A DNA stretch of 64,000 nt from Chryseobacterium sp. Leaf394 (GTDB lineage Bacteria > Bacteroidota > Bacteroidia > Flavobacteriales > Weeksellaceae): assembly GCF_001424105.1 (NCBI RefSeq), contig NZ_LMQH01000011.1, positions 1,325,223 through 1,389,222 of the forward strand. The letters are read 5' to 3'. Positions 9,123-17,936 of this stretch are shown piece after piece. The translations under genes were made by a program, and so were the position numbers. Each line of letters opens with the position of its first letter. Within the stretch, counting starts at the first letter, position 1. A model generated the notes under the pieces. That model worked only from the letters and a program-made list of their open reading frames with translations, was not told where the DNA came from and ran no database searches.

Positions 9123-9130
9123 TACATTTG
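9123..9130 (+). promoter_or_regulatory. -7 box of the di-haem peroxidase gene
   Basis: TACATTTG, followed by C, 14 bases before the GTG start at 9145. Its position supports that start. Confidence 0.5.
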
Positions 9131-9144
9131 CCGGTAAAAAAATC

Positions 9145-10992
9145 GTGAGATCTTACTTTATACTTATTCCAGCTATTCTGATTGTATTATTTTCCATGTC
9201 TTTTAATGATGCTGACAAAGGTTTAAAAACCGAAAATACATATATCAACCAAGGTCTTACCAATTTCAAAATCGAACTTGAATATCTGAAAAATGATGCC
9301 GAACTTTTTTCAGAAAAAAGAATTACAGTGGGGAAGCTGCGTGAAACCATCAGAAAGACCAGAAATTCTTTTAAGGAAATCGAATTTTTTGTAGCCTATC
9401 ACTATCCTGAATTTACCAAAACCCATCTTAATGCTGCACCGCTTTTTCATATCGAAGCAGCAGGAACAACTGCTTTCACTTTACCCCCAGAAGGGCTGCA
9501 GGTTTTAGACGAATTGATTTTTTCTGATGAAGCCGAAAATGAAAAGGAAGAGATAAAAACCATCACCAATTTTCTCTATAACAGTTACGCTAATTTTTAT
9601 TTGAGTACTTTGAAAAACGGAGTAAGCAGCGGAACCAATAAAACGTTACCCCTCAGAATCGAACTGATCAGAATCTACAGTTTGGGAGTGACTGGTTTTG
9701 ATACGCCGGGATCTTTAAATATTTCTGAAGAGTCTGCTCACGCTTTTCTGGGAATGAAAAATTATATTTCGGATGATGCTTATTTTAAAAGTTTTAAAAC
9801 TGAAAAAGCCATTCAGATTTTAGATCAGACCATTCAATATTTAGGGAGAAATAATGATTTTGAAACTTTTGACCGTATTATATTTTATAAAAACTTCGTT
9901 CAGCCTTTGTATGAAGAGTTCGGTACATGGGATGGCAGACCGGATGATCTCAAAAACTTTTCAGGATGGAATGTTTCCAACAAAGATTTTTTTAAAGCCG
10001 ATTTTTTTGATCCGTATTTTTATACTTTACTGAAACCTTCTGAAGACAGTCAGGAATTGAGAGATTTGGGCGAAAAGATATTTTATGACACCAATTTCAG
10101 TGCGAACGGAAAGATGAGTTGTGCAAGCTGTCATTTGCCGGAAAATGCATACACTGATTTAAATTCAAAATCACTGAGCAATGTTGAAGGAAAAACGGTA
10201 TTAAGAAATTCGCCTTCACTTTACAATGCGGTTTTTGCGAAAAGATTTTTCTATGACATGCGTGCTTTTTACCTTGAGCAGCAGGCAGAACATGTGATTT
10301 ATAACAAGGAAGAATTTGATACGGATTATGAAAAGATAGTTGCTAAATTAAATTCAGATAAAAACTATAAGAAATCTTTTTCAACTTTATTTAAAGACAA
10401 AAAGATTACAAAACAGAATTTTTCGAAAGCTTTAAGTTCATTTGTTGCTTCACTGTATTCCTTTGAAAGTGATTTTGACCGTTTTATGAGAAATGAAAAG
10501 GAAATTTCTGAGGATGCCAAGAAAGGATTTAATCTTTTTATGGGAAAAGCCAACTGTGCAACCTGTCATTTTGCCCCTCATTTTTCAGGATTGGTCCCAC
10601 CTTTTTTTAATGAAAATGAATCTGAAGTTTTAGGAGTAACAAAGAAACCGATTTCAGTTTTACCTGTGGAATTGGATGACGACAAGGGAAGGATTAATTC
10701 AAATGTGAAAAAAGAAAGTTCGTGGATTTATGAAAATTCTTTTAAAACAATGACCGTAAGAAATATTGCTTTAACGAAACCTTATTTTCACAACGGGGCT
10801 TTCAATACTTTGGAAGAAGTAATTGAATTTTACAATGAAGGTGGAGGAGAAGGCTTGGGATTGCCCATGAAAAACCAGACACTTCCTGCGGACAAACTCA
10901 ATCTTTCTGAGGCAGAGAAGAAGCATCTGATCAGTTTTCTGAATACTTTGACGGATATCAGCAAGGCTAAAACTCAGGTGAAGAGAAAGTGA
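9145..10992 (+). CDS. Di-haem cytochrome-c peroxidase (MauG/CCP-like) with N-terminal helical domain
   Basis: A 615-residue protein starting at GTG, with an N-terminal hydrophobic export signal (about 5-20). Two CxxCH haem sites, C326-SC-CH330 and C471-AT-CH475, with the FHNGAF motif near the end define the CCP/MauG family, which reduces hydrogen peroxide in the periplasm or carries out MauG-type oxidations. Residues about 25-290 form an extra helical region unlike bacterial CCP; HLNAAPLFHIEAAG and the spacing recall imelysin/EfeO-like domains. Such fused forms are common in Bacteroidota. A PhoX-like gene follows, but a 659-base repeat-bearing gap separates them. The redox partner is unknown. 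Confidence 0.88.
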   Translation: MRSYFILIPAILIVLFSMSFNDADKGLKTENTYINQGLTNFKIELEYLKNDAELFSEKRITVGKLRETIRKTRNSFKEIEFFVAYHYPEFTKTHLNAAPLFHIEAAGTTAFTLPPEGLQVLDELIFSDEAENEKEEIKTITNFLYNSYANFYLSTLKNGVSSGTNKTLPLRIELIRIYSLGVTGFDTPGSLNISEESAHAFLGMKNYISDDAYFKSFKTEKAIQILDQTIQYLGRNNDFETFDRIIFYKNFVQPLYEEFGTWDGRPDDLKNFSGWNVSNKDFFKADFFDPYFYTLLKPSEDSQELRDLGEKIFYDTNFSANGKMSCASCHLPENAYTDLNSKSLSNVEGKTVLRNSPSLYNAVFAKRFFYDMRAFYLEQQAEHVIYNKEEFDTDYEKIVAKLNSDKNYKKSFSTLFKDKKITKQNFSKALSSFVASLYSFESDFDRFMRNEKEISEDAKKGFNLFMGKANCATCHFAPHFSGLVPPFFNENESEVLGVTKKPISVLPVELDDDKGRINSNVKKESSWIYENSFKTMTVRNIALTKPYFHNGAFNTLEEVIEFYNEGGGEGLGLPMKNQTLPADKLNLSEAEKKHLISFLNTLTDISKAKTQVKRK

Positions 10993-11040
10993 TTATCTAT
11001 TGATGTTGATTTTTAAAATTTACAATTTAAGGATACGGGA

Positions 11041-11395
11041 TTAGAGTTTCGGGGTGTAAGAATATACTTTTGGGATAAAAGAATATACTTTTAGGAAGGA
11101 AAAATATACTTTAGGGATGCGAGAATATACTTTTGGGATGCAAGAATATTCTTTTGGGATGCAAGAATATACTTTTAGGATGCAGGAATATAGTTTTGGA
11201 ATGCGAAAATATAGTTTTGGGAAGCGAGAATATAGTTTTGGGATGTAAGAATATACTTTCTGGATACAAGAATATACTTTTTGGAAGCAAAATATTGTTT
11301 GACATTGCAAAAACTAAGTTCGCCAAAGCAAGAATATTATTCGACAATACAACAATAGAATTCGACAAGGCAAGAATATCATTCGACATACGGAT
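11041..11395. repeat. Degenerate 21-bp tandem repeat array, about 17 units
   Basis: Units begin with AATATAC (or a close variant) followed by TTTTGGG and end near ATGCAAG. The AATAT starts recur at an almost exact 21-base pitch from 11061, one unit being 20 bases. The first twelve or so units share the TTTTGGG core; the last five switch to an ATTCGAC core, so two related unit types sit side by side. Because 21 is a multiple of 3, every frame on both strands reads as a heptapeptide repeat (for instance GCKNILL), which explains the open frames. No spacers of unique sequence occur, so it is not a CRISPR array. Confidence 0.9.
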
Positions 11396-11614
11396 AATTA
11401 CAAATAACATTTTCATAGATATAACTTTACCTCACAATAGTTTAGATTCCTCCGGAATGCCAAAATGAATGCTGATTTTTGCGTTGTGAGTAAAAACGGA
11501 CATTACTTTCTGATTTAATACTAATTTAACCTGCGTAACATTCGATTTCAGTTTTATTAATATTCATCGCCGTTTAATTAAAGATAGCGTAACGCAAAGC
11601 CATCAGGAAACAGA

Positions 11615-11622
11615 TAGTTTTG
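11615..11622 (+). promoter_or_regulatory. -7 box of the PhoX-like gene
   Basis: TAGTTTTG, 29 bases before the GTG start; it fits TAnnTTTG. Confidence 0.45.
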
Positions 11623-11651
11623 CACTTGAAAAATGATAATTTAATAAAAAA

Positions 11652-14300
11652 GTGAAAAGAAAACTACTTACGATTGCAGCCTTGGCTTTGATGACGACAT
11701 CAATGGTTCAGGCACAGACAACAATCTTCGGATTGCAGAGTTCATGGAAGTTTAATGATGCAGATGTTGCGCTTCCTGCAACATGGAAAAATGCCAATTA
11801 CGATGTTTCTACATGGGCTTCAGGAAACGGACCGCTTGGTTACGGAGATCCTGTAACAACAGCTTTTGTATCGGGAGTTGATACTGCTTATCTTACTAAA
11901 GATTTTACAGTAAATCTAGCCGATTTAACCTCCACTATGGAATTTGGCGTTAGAAGAGACGACGGAATCGTGGTTTATCTTAACGGCGAAGAAGTAATAA
12001 GAGACAATATGCCTGCGGGAGTAATTTCTCACGGAACTTTTTCTTCAACTACAGTTGATGGTGCTGCAGAAACGGCAATCAATGTTTTTACTATTCCTAA
12101 AAACAAGTTTGTACAGGGAAATAACAGAATTTCTATTGAATTACACAACAGAAGTGCTGGAAGTTCTGATTTAACGATTGATGCTTATCTAAAAACGATT
12201 GTTCCGCCACAGCCATTGGGTTCTGTATTAATTCAGGGTTCATCCTGGAGCTACAAAGACGACAATCAGCCTCAGGCAGCACAGTGGAAAGATTCCAACT
12301 ATAATATTGCAGCTTGGACAACAGGAAACGGACCATTAGGTTATGGAGATCCGGTAACTACAACAATCAATTCTGGTTTAGCGACTGCTTATTTTGCCAA
12401 AGATTTCACAGCCAATTTAGCTGACCTTTCTGCTAATATGGAATTAGGCGTGATGAGAGACGACGGAATTGTGGTTTATCTGAACGGGCAGGAAGTTGTA
12501 AGAGACAATATGCCGACAGGTACTATCACTCACGATACTTTTTCAAGTACTATTATTGACGGAGCTGCAGAAAATATCTACAACACGTTTGTAATTCCTA
12601 AAAATAAATTTGTACAGGGAACCAACAGAATTGCTATTGAAGTTCATAACAGAGATTTGACCAGTTCAGACTTGAGAATGGATGCTTATATTCAAAACTC
12701 AACTGTAGTGGCGCCTCCTGTAAGTTGCAACACAGGTACACACATCAGCTGTTTTACATCTATTATTCCAACAACACAGACTTCAAAGCTTATCATCCCT
12801 GCTGAACACAAATATCAGCTGATTTTAAAAGAAGGAGACAGCTATACAGAAGGCGGAGGATTAGTAGGTGGACAAAATGACTTTACAGCTTATGTAGCTA
12901 AAAATAACAGCAGTGTAGACGGATATTTATCTGTAAACCACGAGACCAATCCTGGAGGAGTGACGATGGCTGAAGTAAATTACAACCCAACTACAAAACT
13001 TTGGCAGTTATCGAGATCAAGAGCGGTAAGTTTTTCTGGTACAAGCTTAGTGCAGACCATCAGAAACTGTTCAGGAGGAATTACACCATGGGGAACTGTG
13101 GTTACGGCAGAAGAATCTGTAACTTCAGCTGATACCAATGCCGACGGTTACAAAGATTATGGTTGGCTGGTAGAGATCAATCCTGCAACAGCTCAGGTGA
13201 TGTCTCATAATACCAACGGCACAAAAGATAAACTGTGGCAAATGGGAATCATGAACCACGAAAATGTGGTGGTAAATGATGCAGGAACAGTCGCTTATTA
13301 TGGTGAAGATGGCGGAACCAACATGGTGTACAAATATGTTTTGGATACTCCAAATGATCTGACCTCCGGAAACTTATATGTTTTAAAACTGACCAGCGGA
13401 CTGAGCGGAGGAAATCCTGTAGCAACCACTGGAGAGTGGATTCAGATTCCAAATAAAACGCAGGCTAACCAAAACAATACGACAGCTTTGGCACAGTCTC
13501 TTGGCGGAACTGCGTTCAACGGAGTTGAAGACGTGGAAATCAGTCCTCTTGACGGTAAGGTTTATTTTACAGCAAAAGGTTTAAACAAAGTGTACAGAAT
13601 GACAGACAATGGAATGACACTTTCCAACGTAGAAACATTTGTAGGAGGAGCGTCAACTGTTTATTCTTTCAACACTGCTCAGGGAATTAAAACTGAGGCA
13701 TGGGGAGACGGAAACGACAACCTTACTTTTGACGAACTGGGAAATCTCTGGGTTCTTCAGGATGGCGGTAAAAACTATATCTGGGTAATCGGGCCGGACC
13801 ATACGCAGGCCAATCCAAATGTGAGATTATTTGCTTCAATGCCGGCAGGTTCGGAGCCTACAGGTCTTACTTTCACACCGGATAAGAAATTTGGTTTCTT
13901 CAGTATTCAGCATCCGAACTCAACAATCAGTACAGATATTGATGCAACAGGAAATACCATCGACTACAGAGGAAAATCCGCAACGGTCGTGGTGGCACTT
14001 TCACAATTCTTAGGAAATGCAGGATCTTTGGCAACAAGCGAAGTAATCAAAGAAACAGAGGTTACCGTAGCACCAAACCCAACTTCAGGAATTGTAAAAA
14101 TCAATTCTCCAAAAGCACTGAAAAACCTTGAAATCACTGCATACAGCATCGACGGAAAGATTGTGTTTAAGAAGAAATACAGCGGATCAACAAGTCAGCT
14201 TGAATTAGACTTAACTAATGAGCTGAATGTTTCCAGAGTTTTAGTTTTAAATATTGAAGCAGAAGGATTCCAGAAGACTGCGAAGATTCTTAAAAAATAA
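11652..14300 (+). CDS. T9SS-secreted PhoX-like (DUF839) phosphatase with duplicated N-terminal domain
   Basis: An 882-residue protein starting at GTG with a signal peptide ending near VQA/Q. Residues about 27-185 and 192-350 are two copies of one domain; both contain GNGPLGYGDPVTT, DDGIVVYLNG and KNKFVQGxNRI. A PhoX-like beta-propeller follows, marked by CSGGITPWGTVVTAEE (473-488), matching the PhoX signature; PhoX enzymes are Ca/Fe-dependent phosphomonoesterases. The last 70 residues (VAPNPTSGIVKIN to a KILKK end) are a type A T9SS sorting domain, so the protein is predicted to be exported to the surface or medium. In PhoX the residue before the EE pair is, as I recall, a metal-binding Cys; here it is Ala, so activity is uncertain. 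Confidence 0.85.
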   Translation: MKRKLLTIAALALMTTSMVQAQTTIFGLQSSWKFNDADVALPATWKNANYDVSTWASGNGPLGYGDPVTTAFVSGVDTAYLTKDFTVNLADLTSTMEFGVRRDDGIVVYLNGEEVIRDNMPAGVISHGTFSSTTVDGAAETAINVFTIPKNKFVQGNNRISIELHNRSAGSSDLTIDAYLKTIVPPQPLGSVLIQGSSWSYKDDNQPQAAQWKDSNYNIAAWTTGNGPLGYGDPVTTTINSGLATAYFAKDFTANLADLSANMELGVMRDDGIVVYLNGQEVVRDNMPTGTITHDTFSSTIIDGAAENIYNTFVIPKNKFVQGTNRIAIEVHNRDLTSSDLRMDAYIQNSTVVAPPVSCNTGTHISCFTSIIPTTQTSKLIIPAEHKYQLILKEGDSYTEGGGLVGGQNDFTAYVAKNNSSVDGYLSVNHETNPGGVTMAEVNYNPTTKLWQLSRSRAVSFSGTSLVQTIRNCSGGITPWGTVVTAEESVTSADTNADGYKDYGWLVEINPATAQVMSHNTNGTKDKLWQMGIMNHENVVVNDAGTVAYYGEDGGTNMVYKYVLDTPNDLTSGNLYVLKLTSGLSGGNPVATTGEWIQIPNKTQANQNNTTALAQSLGGTAFNGVEDVEISPLDGKVYFTAKGLNKVYRMTDNGMTLSNVETFVGGASTVYSFNTAQGIKTEAWGDGNDNLTFDELGNLWVLQDGGKNYIWVIGPDHTQANPNVRLFASMPAGSEPTGLTFTPDKKFGFFSIQHPNSTISTDIDATGNTIDYRGKSATVVVALSQFLGNAGSLATSEVIKETEVTVAPNPTSGIVKINSPKALKNLEITAYSIDGKIVFKKKYSGSTSQLELDLTNELNVSRVLVLNIEAEGFQKTAKILKK

Positions 14301-14315
14301 TACTAATTTTTTTAT

Positions 14316-14348
14316 AAGGCTGCCGGATTTTTCCGGTGGCCTTTTTTT
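14316..14348 (+). terminator. Terminator of the PhoX-like gene
   Basis: A 12-bp stem with two G-U pairs around GCCGGA/TCCGGT and a T-run at 14342-14348. It ends only 4 bases before the next ATG. Confidence 0.8.
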
Positions 14349-14351
14349 ATT

Positions 14352-15248
14352 ATGAAGAAGCTTTTGGTTGTAATTTCTATATCTTTTTTATCTGAACTGA
14401 ATGCGCAGATCGATCCTGTAAAATATCCGACATATACAGATATTGACGCAGCTTTACAATCCAGAGAAACCGTCTACAGCATGAGTTTCAGAGATAAAGG
14501 ACTTTTCAATTTACCACCTCAGATTTCAAAATTAAATTCAATTTTCTTTCTGAATCTGATGGCCAATAATTTTGAAAAAATAGATGAGGTTCTTTTTACC
14601 TTAAAGGAAATGGAAATTTTATATTTAAATGAAAATAACATTAAATACATTCCGGATGAAATTTCAGCATTTCAGAAGCTGAAGACATTCTCAATGAATC
14701 TGAATCAGCTGACATCCATTAATCCTGAATTTTCAAAACTTCAGAATCTGAAAGCCGTACATCTTGAAGCCAATAATTTAAATATTTTTCCACCGGCACT
14801 GACCAAAATTTCGGGTTTGGAAGAAATCAATCTTCACAGCAATCAGATCAGCAGCGTTTCTGATGTTGACCAAATAAAAAATTTGCAGTTTTTAAATCTC
14901 TCTTCAAATCAAATCAATGATTTGAATGATTCTGAATTTCCAAAGAAATTAAAATACCTCGAACTTCAGAAAAATACCATTACGGCAATTCCTGAATCTA
15001 TTTTAAATTTAAAAAACCTAGAATTTTTAAACATCGGAGAGAACAAAATCACGCAAATTTCCCCGAAAATAAAGAATATGAAAAAACTGTCGAGTCTAAA
15101 TGTCGCCAATAATAATCTGGAATCTCTTCCACAGGAAATTACTAAGTTGAAAAATTTAAAAACGTTAATTCTCAACGGAAATCCATTGAAAAAAGATGAG
15201 GTAGAACACCTCAGAAAAAAAATGCCGGAAACCCAGATCTATTTCTAG
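14352..15248 (+). CDS. Secreted leucine-rich-repeat protein
   Basis: A 298-residue protein with a signal peptide (about 1-18, ELNA/Q). Residues about 45-290 are nine or ten leucine-rich repeats of about 23 residues (LEEINLHSNQISSV, LKYLELQKNTITAIP, LSSLNVANNNLESLP, LKTLILNGNPL), closest to the bacterial LxxLPxxL type. Such solenoids bind proteins; no catalytic domain or sorting signal is present. It starts 4 bases beyond the PhoX terminator T-run with no visible ribosome site, so it may be expressed by read-through or from a promoter I cannot see. The binding partner is unknown. Confidence 0.85.
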   Translation: MKKLLVVISISFLSELNAQIDPVKYPTYTDIDAALQSRETVYSMSFRDKGLFNLPPQISKLNSIFFLNLMANNFEKIDEVLFTLKEMEILYLNENNIKYIPDEISAFQKLKTFSMNLNQLTSINPEFSKLQNLKAVHLEANNLNIFPPALTKISGLEEINLHSNQISSVSDVDQIKNLQFLNLSSNQINDLNDSEFPKKLKYLELQKNTITAIPESILNLKNLEFLNIGENKITQISPKIKNMKKLSSLNVANNNLESLPQEITKLKNLKTLILNGNPLKKDEVEHLRKKMPETQIYF

Positions 15249-15249
15249 A

Positions 15250-15573
15250 TTATCCGCCGACCCTCTTGGTCTTGAAGCCCATTTCTTTAAGGATATCCAT
15301 TATTTTATCACGGTTATCACCCTGTATGATAATCGTTCCATCCTTTTCAGAACCACCGATTCCTAAGGTGGTTTTTATTTTTTTTGAGATTTTCTTCAAA
15401 TCTTCCTCGCTGCCTTCCCAGCCTTCAACTATGGTCACGGGTTTTCCGTTTCTGCCTTTTTTCTCAAATTTACACACCAAAGGCTCTTTTTGTTTAAAAG
15501 CTTCTTCGGGCATTTCAAAATCCTGCTCTTCGTGAGTGGGGAAAAGGTTTTTCAGTTGGTCTCTTAAATCCAT
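15250..15573 (-). CDS. yciH: SUI1-domain translation factor, YciH-like
   Basis: A 107-residue basic protein with a C-terminal SUI1/eIF1-like fold (about 30-105): GRNGKPVTIVEGWEG, LKKISKKIKTTLGIGGS and GTIIIQGDNRDKIMDILKEMGF. The SUI1 domain binds the small ribosomal subunit; bacterial YciH influences start-codon fidelity, but its role is less settled than that of eIF1. The 30-residue N-terminal tail is acidic. It converges on the LRR gene: the stops are one base apart (15248/15250) with no terminator between. A TAATTTTG box lies just upstream on the minus strand. Confidence 0.88.
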   Translation of the reverse strand: MDLRDQLKNLFPTHEEQDFEMPEEAFKQKEPLVCKFEKKGRNGKPVTIVEGWEGSEEDLKKISKKIKTTLGIGGSEKDGTIIIQGDNRDKIMDILKEMGFKTKRVGG

Positions 15574-15577
15574 AAGG

Positions 15578-15585
15578 CAAAATTA
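15578..15585 (-). promoter_or_regulatory. -7 box of the YciH-like gene
   Basis: TAATTTTG on the minus strand, 4 bases from the start codon, which suggests a very short or absent 5' leader. Confidence 0.45.
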
Positions 15586-15633
15586 AAAAATTCTCTTCAA
15601 ATAAGAATATAGAATGCTGATTCTAATTAACTG

Positions 15634-16101
15634 CTATTTTCTGTATAAAATTTTATCATCTAATACAACAATGTTTCCGCTTGTATTAAAGAGGAAATCA
15701 TCATAAACTTTTAGTTTATTTTGACTTTTAATAAGTTCATCAGAAGTTTTATGGTCAAACCAATTATTTAAAAAAGCATTAATCTCCATGAATTGTGAAT
15801 TAGATTCTGACTTACTGACAGTGTTTTTTAATGAATCAATCTTCTTTTTATCATAAAGCATTTCAGCCTGAATAAAACGATCGGAAGGTCCCGCAAGAAT
15901 ACCTTTAGAATTATCAATATAAATGTGCTGAAATTTAACTTTTTGTGGTTTGAATTTAGAAACATCTAATATGTTTTGTAAATCAGATAGATTTTCTGAT
16001 ACATTTTCAATTTTATTTGATTTTTTATGATAATTACATGATACAGAGGCAAAGAGAAATAATGCTGAACTTATAACAATGTATTTTTTAATTTTTATCA
16101 T
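15634..16101 (-). CDS. Putative lipoprotein of unknown function
   Basis: A 155-residue protein with an N-terminal lipoprotein signal: a hydrophobic stretch ending in ASVSC, so Cys22 would be lipidated. The mature part is Lys- and Ser-rich, with the only patterned segments being FIQAEMLYDKKKIDSL and a C-terminal GNIVVLDDKILYRK. I recognise no family. It stands alone between the YciH-like gene and gpmI; AT content is a little higher than in neighbours, which fits a fast-evolving accessory gene. Confidence 0.65.
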   Translation of the reverse strand: MIKIKKYIVISSALFLFASVSCNYHKKSNKIENVSENLSDLQNILDVSKFKPQKVKFQHIYIDNSKGILAGPSDRFIQAEMLYDKKKIDSLKNTVSKSESNSQFMEINAFLNNWFDHKTSDELIKSQNKLKVYDDFLFNTSGNIVVLDDKILYRK

Positions 16102-16225
16102 ACCTTAAATTTAGTAATTACTAAATTTAATAATATTACAATTAGAAATGTCTTTAATCTTTAGTTTTAACAGCCATTAATCAAAATTTAAGCACCACAA
16201 ATTCGGATTTTCATTTATAAATGGA

Positions 16226-16233
16226 TAAATTTG
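16226..16233 (+). promoter_or_regulatory. -7 box of gpmI
   Basis: TAAATTTG, 21 bases before the gpmI ATG. Confidence 0.45.
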
Positions 16234-16254
16234 TTTTGTTAAAATTTTCAAAGA

Positions 16255-17796
16255 ATGTCAAAAAAAGCAATATTAGCAATCCTTGACGGATGGGGAATCG
16301 GTCTGAATCCTGAAGTTTCGGCTATTGAACAGGCCAACACACCGTTTATGGACAGCTGTTTCCAGAAATTTCCACACACCACGCTTGAAGCCAGCGGTCT
16401 TGCCGTAGGTCTTCCTGCAGGACAAATGGGAAATTCTGAAGTAGGTCATATGAATTTGGGTGCCGGAAGAGTTGTTTACCAGAATCTGGTGAAACTCAAC
16501 ATGGCTGTAGAAAACGGGACGCTCGGTCACGAACAGGTAATTGTTGACGCTTTTGATTATGCTAAAAGAGAAAATAAAAGTGTACACTTCATCGGTTTGG
16601 TTTCCAATGGTGGCGTGCATTCTCATATCAATCACTTAAAAGGACTTCTGTCTGCCGCCAAAGATTTTGGTTTAAATGAAAACGTTTACGTTCACGCATT
16701 TACGGATGGTCGCGATTGTGATCCGCATTCAGGTTTGGAATTTATCTCAGAATTGCAGGAGCATATGGCTCAGACCACCGGAAAACTGGCAACGGTTACC
16801 GGAAGATATTTTGCAATGGACAGAGACAGAAGATGGGAGCGTGTGAGACTGGCTTATGATGCAATGTGCTCAGGAATAGGCTTCAGAACTACTGATGCAT
16901 TGTCAGCAATTCAGGAATCTTATAATGACAATATCACAGACGAATTTATCAAACCAATCATCCTTACCAAAGAAACACAGATAGGAAATATTGTTCCGGT
17001 GGCGAAAATGGTGGATGGCGATGTTGTGATTTGCTTCAATTTCCGTACAGACCGCGGTCGCGAGATTACTGAAGTTCTCTGTCAGCACGACTTGCCGGAT
17101 TACCAGATGAGAAAACTGGATTTATATTATGTTACACTGACCAATTACGATAAAACGTATCATAATGTAAAAGTGGTTTTCGATGAAGATGTTTTAAAGG
17201 AAACAATGGGTGAAATTCTGGAGAGAAACGGAAAATCACAAATCAGAATTGCAGAAACGGAGAAATATCCACACGTTACATTTTTCTTTAGCGGTGGAAG
17301 GGAAGAAGAATATCAGGGTGAGAGAAGATTGCTTTGCCCAAGCCCGAAAGATGTTCCGACCTACGATTTAAAACCTGAAATGTCAGCTTACGATATTACC
17401 AATGTTATTTTGCCTGAACTTAAAAATCAATCTGCAGATTTTATCTGTTTAAATTTTGCAAACACTGATATGGTAGGGCACACCGGAGTTTTTGAAGCCG
17501 CTGTAAAAGCTGCCGAAACGGTGGATAAATGTATTGAACAGGTTGCTACAACTGCTTACGAAAATGGTTATGCTGTTTTCATCCTGGCAGACCACGGAAA
17601 TTCTGATGTAATGAGAAATGTCGATGGTTCCCCGAATACACAGCATTCAACCAATCTTGTTCCTCTGATTGTGATGGATAAAGATCATGAATGGAAACTC
17701 AAAGAAGGAAAACTCGGCGACATAGCTCCAACAATTCTGCACGTGATGGGTGTGGAGATTCCCGCAATCATGACGGGAGATATTCTTGTGAGTTAG
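16255..17796 (+). CDS. gpmI: 2,3-bisphosphoglycerate-independent phosphoglycerate mutase
   Basis: This enzyme interconverts 3- and 2-phosphoglycerate in glycolysis and gluconeogenesis, using two Mn ions and a phosphoserine intermediate. The 513-residue protein has the alkaline-phosphatase-superfamily metal site Asp11 (LDGWG), the nucleophile Ser61 in GNSEVGHMNLGAGR, the substrate motif TDGRDCDPHSG and a second metal site ADHGNSD near the C-terminus. Length is normal. A promoter-like box lies 21 bases upstream and a terminator-like hairpin follows, so it is probably transcribed alone. Confidence 0.97.
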   Translation: MSKKAILAILDGWGIGLNPEVSAIEQANTPFMDSCFQKFPHTTLEASGLAVGLPAGQMGNSEVGHMNLGAGRVVYQNLVKLNMAVENGTLGHEQVIVDAFDYAKRENKSVHFIGLVSNGGVHSHINHLKGLLSAAKDFGLNENVYVHAFTDGRDCDPHSGLEFISELQEHMAQTTGKLATVTGRYFAMDRDRRWERVRLAYDAMCSGIGFRTTDALSAIQESYNDNITDEFIKPIILTKETQIGNIVPVAKMVDGDVVICFNFRTDRGREITEVLCQHDLPDYQMRKLDLYYVTLTNYDKTYHNVKVVFDEDVLKETMGEILERNGKSQIRIAETEKYPHVTFFFSGGREEEYQGERRLLCPSPKDVPTYDLKPEMSAYDITNVILPELKNQSADFICLNFANTDMVGHTGVFEAAVKAAETVDKCIEQVATTAYENGYAVFILADHGNSDVMRNVDGSPNTQHSTNLVPLIVMDKDHEWKLKEGKLGDIAPTILHVMGVEIPAIMTGDILVS

Positions 17797-17822
17797 AAAA
17801 ATATACAGCAATATAAATGCAT

Positions 17823-17854
17823 AAAGGCCGTTGTACAAACAGCGGTCTTTTATG
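17823..17854 (+). terminator. Terminator of gpmI
   Basis: A 12-bp stem with two G-U pairs (17823-17834 with 17839-17850) and a short T-run. Confidence 0.65.
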
Positions 17855-17905
17855 ATAATCATCATAACGAACTGTATATTATGTTACAAATAATAAATTA
17901 AATCA

Positions 17906-17913
17906 TATCTTTG
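17906..17913 (+). promoter_or_regulatory. -7 box of the acyl-ACP desaturase gene
   Basis: TATCTTTG, followed by C, 23 bases before the ATG at 17937. Confidence 0.6.
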
Positions 17914-17936
17914 CAACTCAAATAAATCAATTTAGA

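Larger units (their letters stand above)
10993..11651. other. Long gene-free region with the 21-bp repeat array
   Basis: A 659-base gap holding the tandem array (11041-11395), then about 220 bases of plain AT-rich sequence and the PhoX-gene promoter box. Open frames here on both strands are translations of the repeat and are not called as genes. Confidence 0.7.

Noticed and set aside
11133..11468. Open frame of 111 residues with GCKNILL heptapeptide repeats, and matching open frames on the minus strand
   Set aside because: They are translations of a 21-bp tandem repeat, which stays open in several frames on both strands; no promoter or ribosome site supports any of them.
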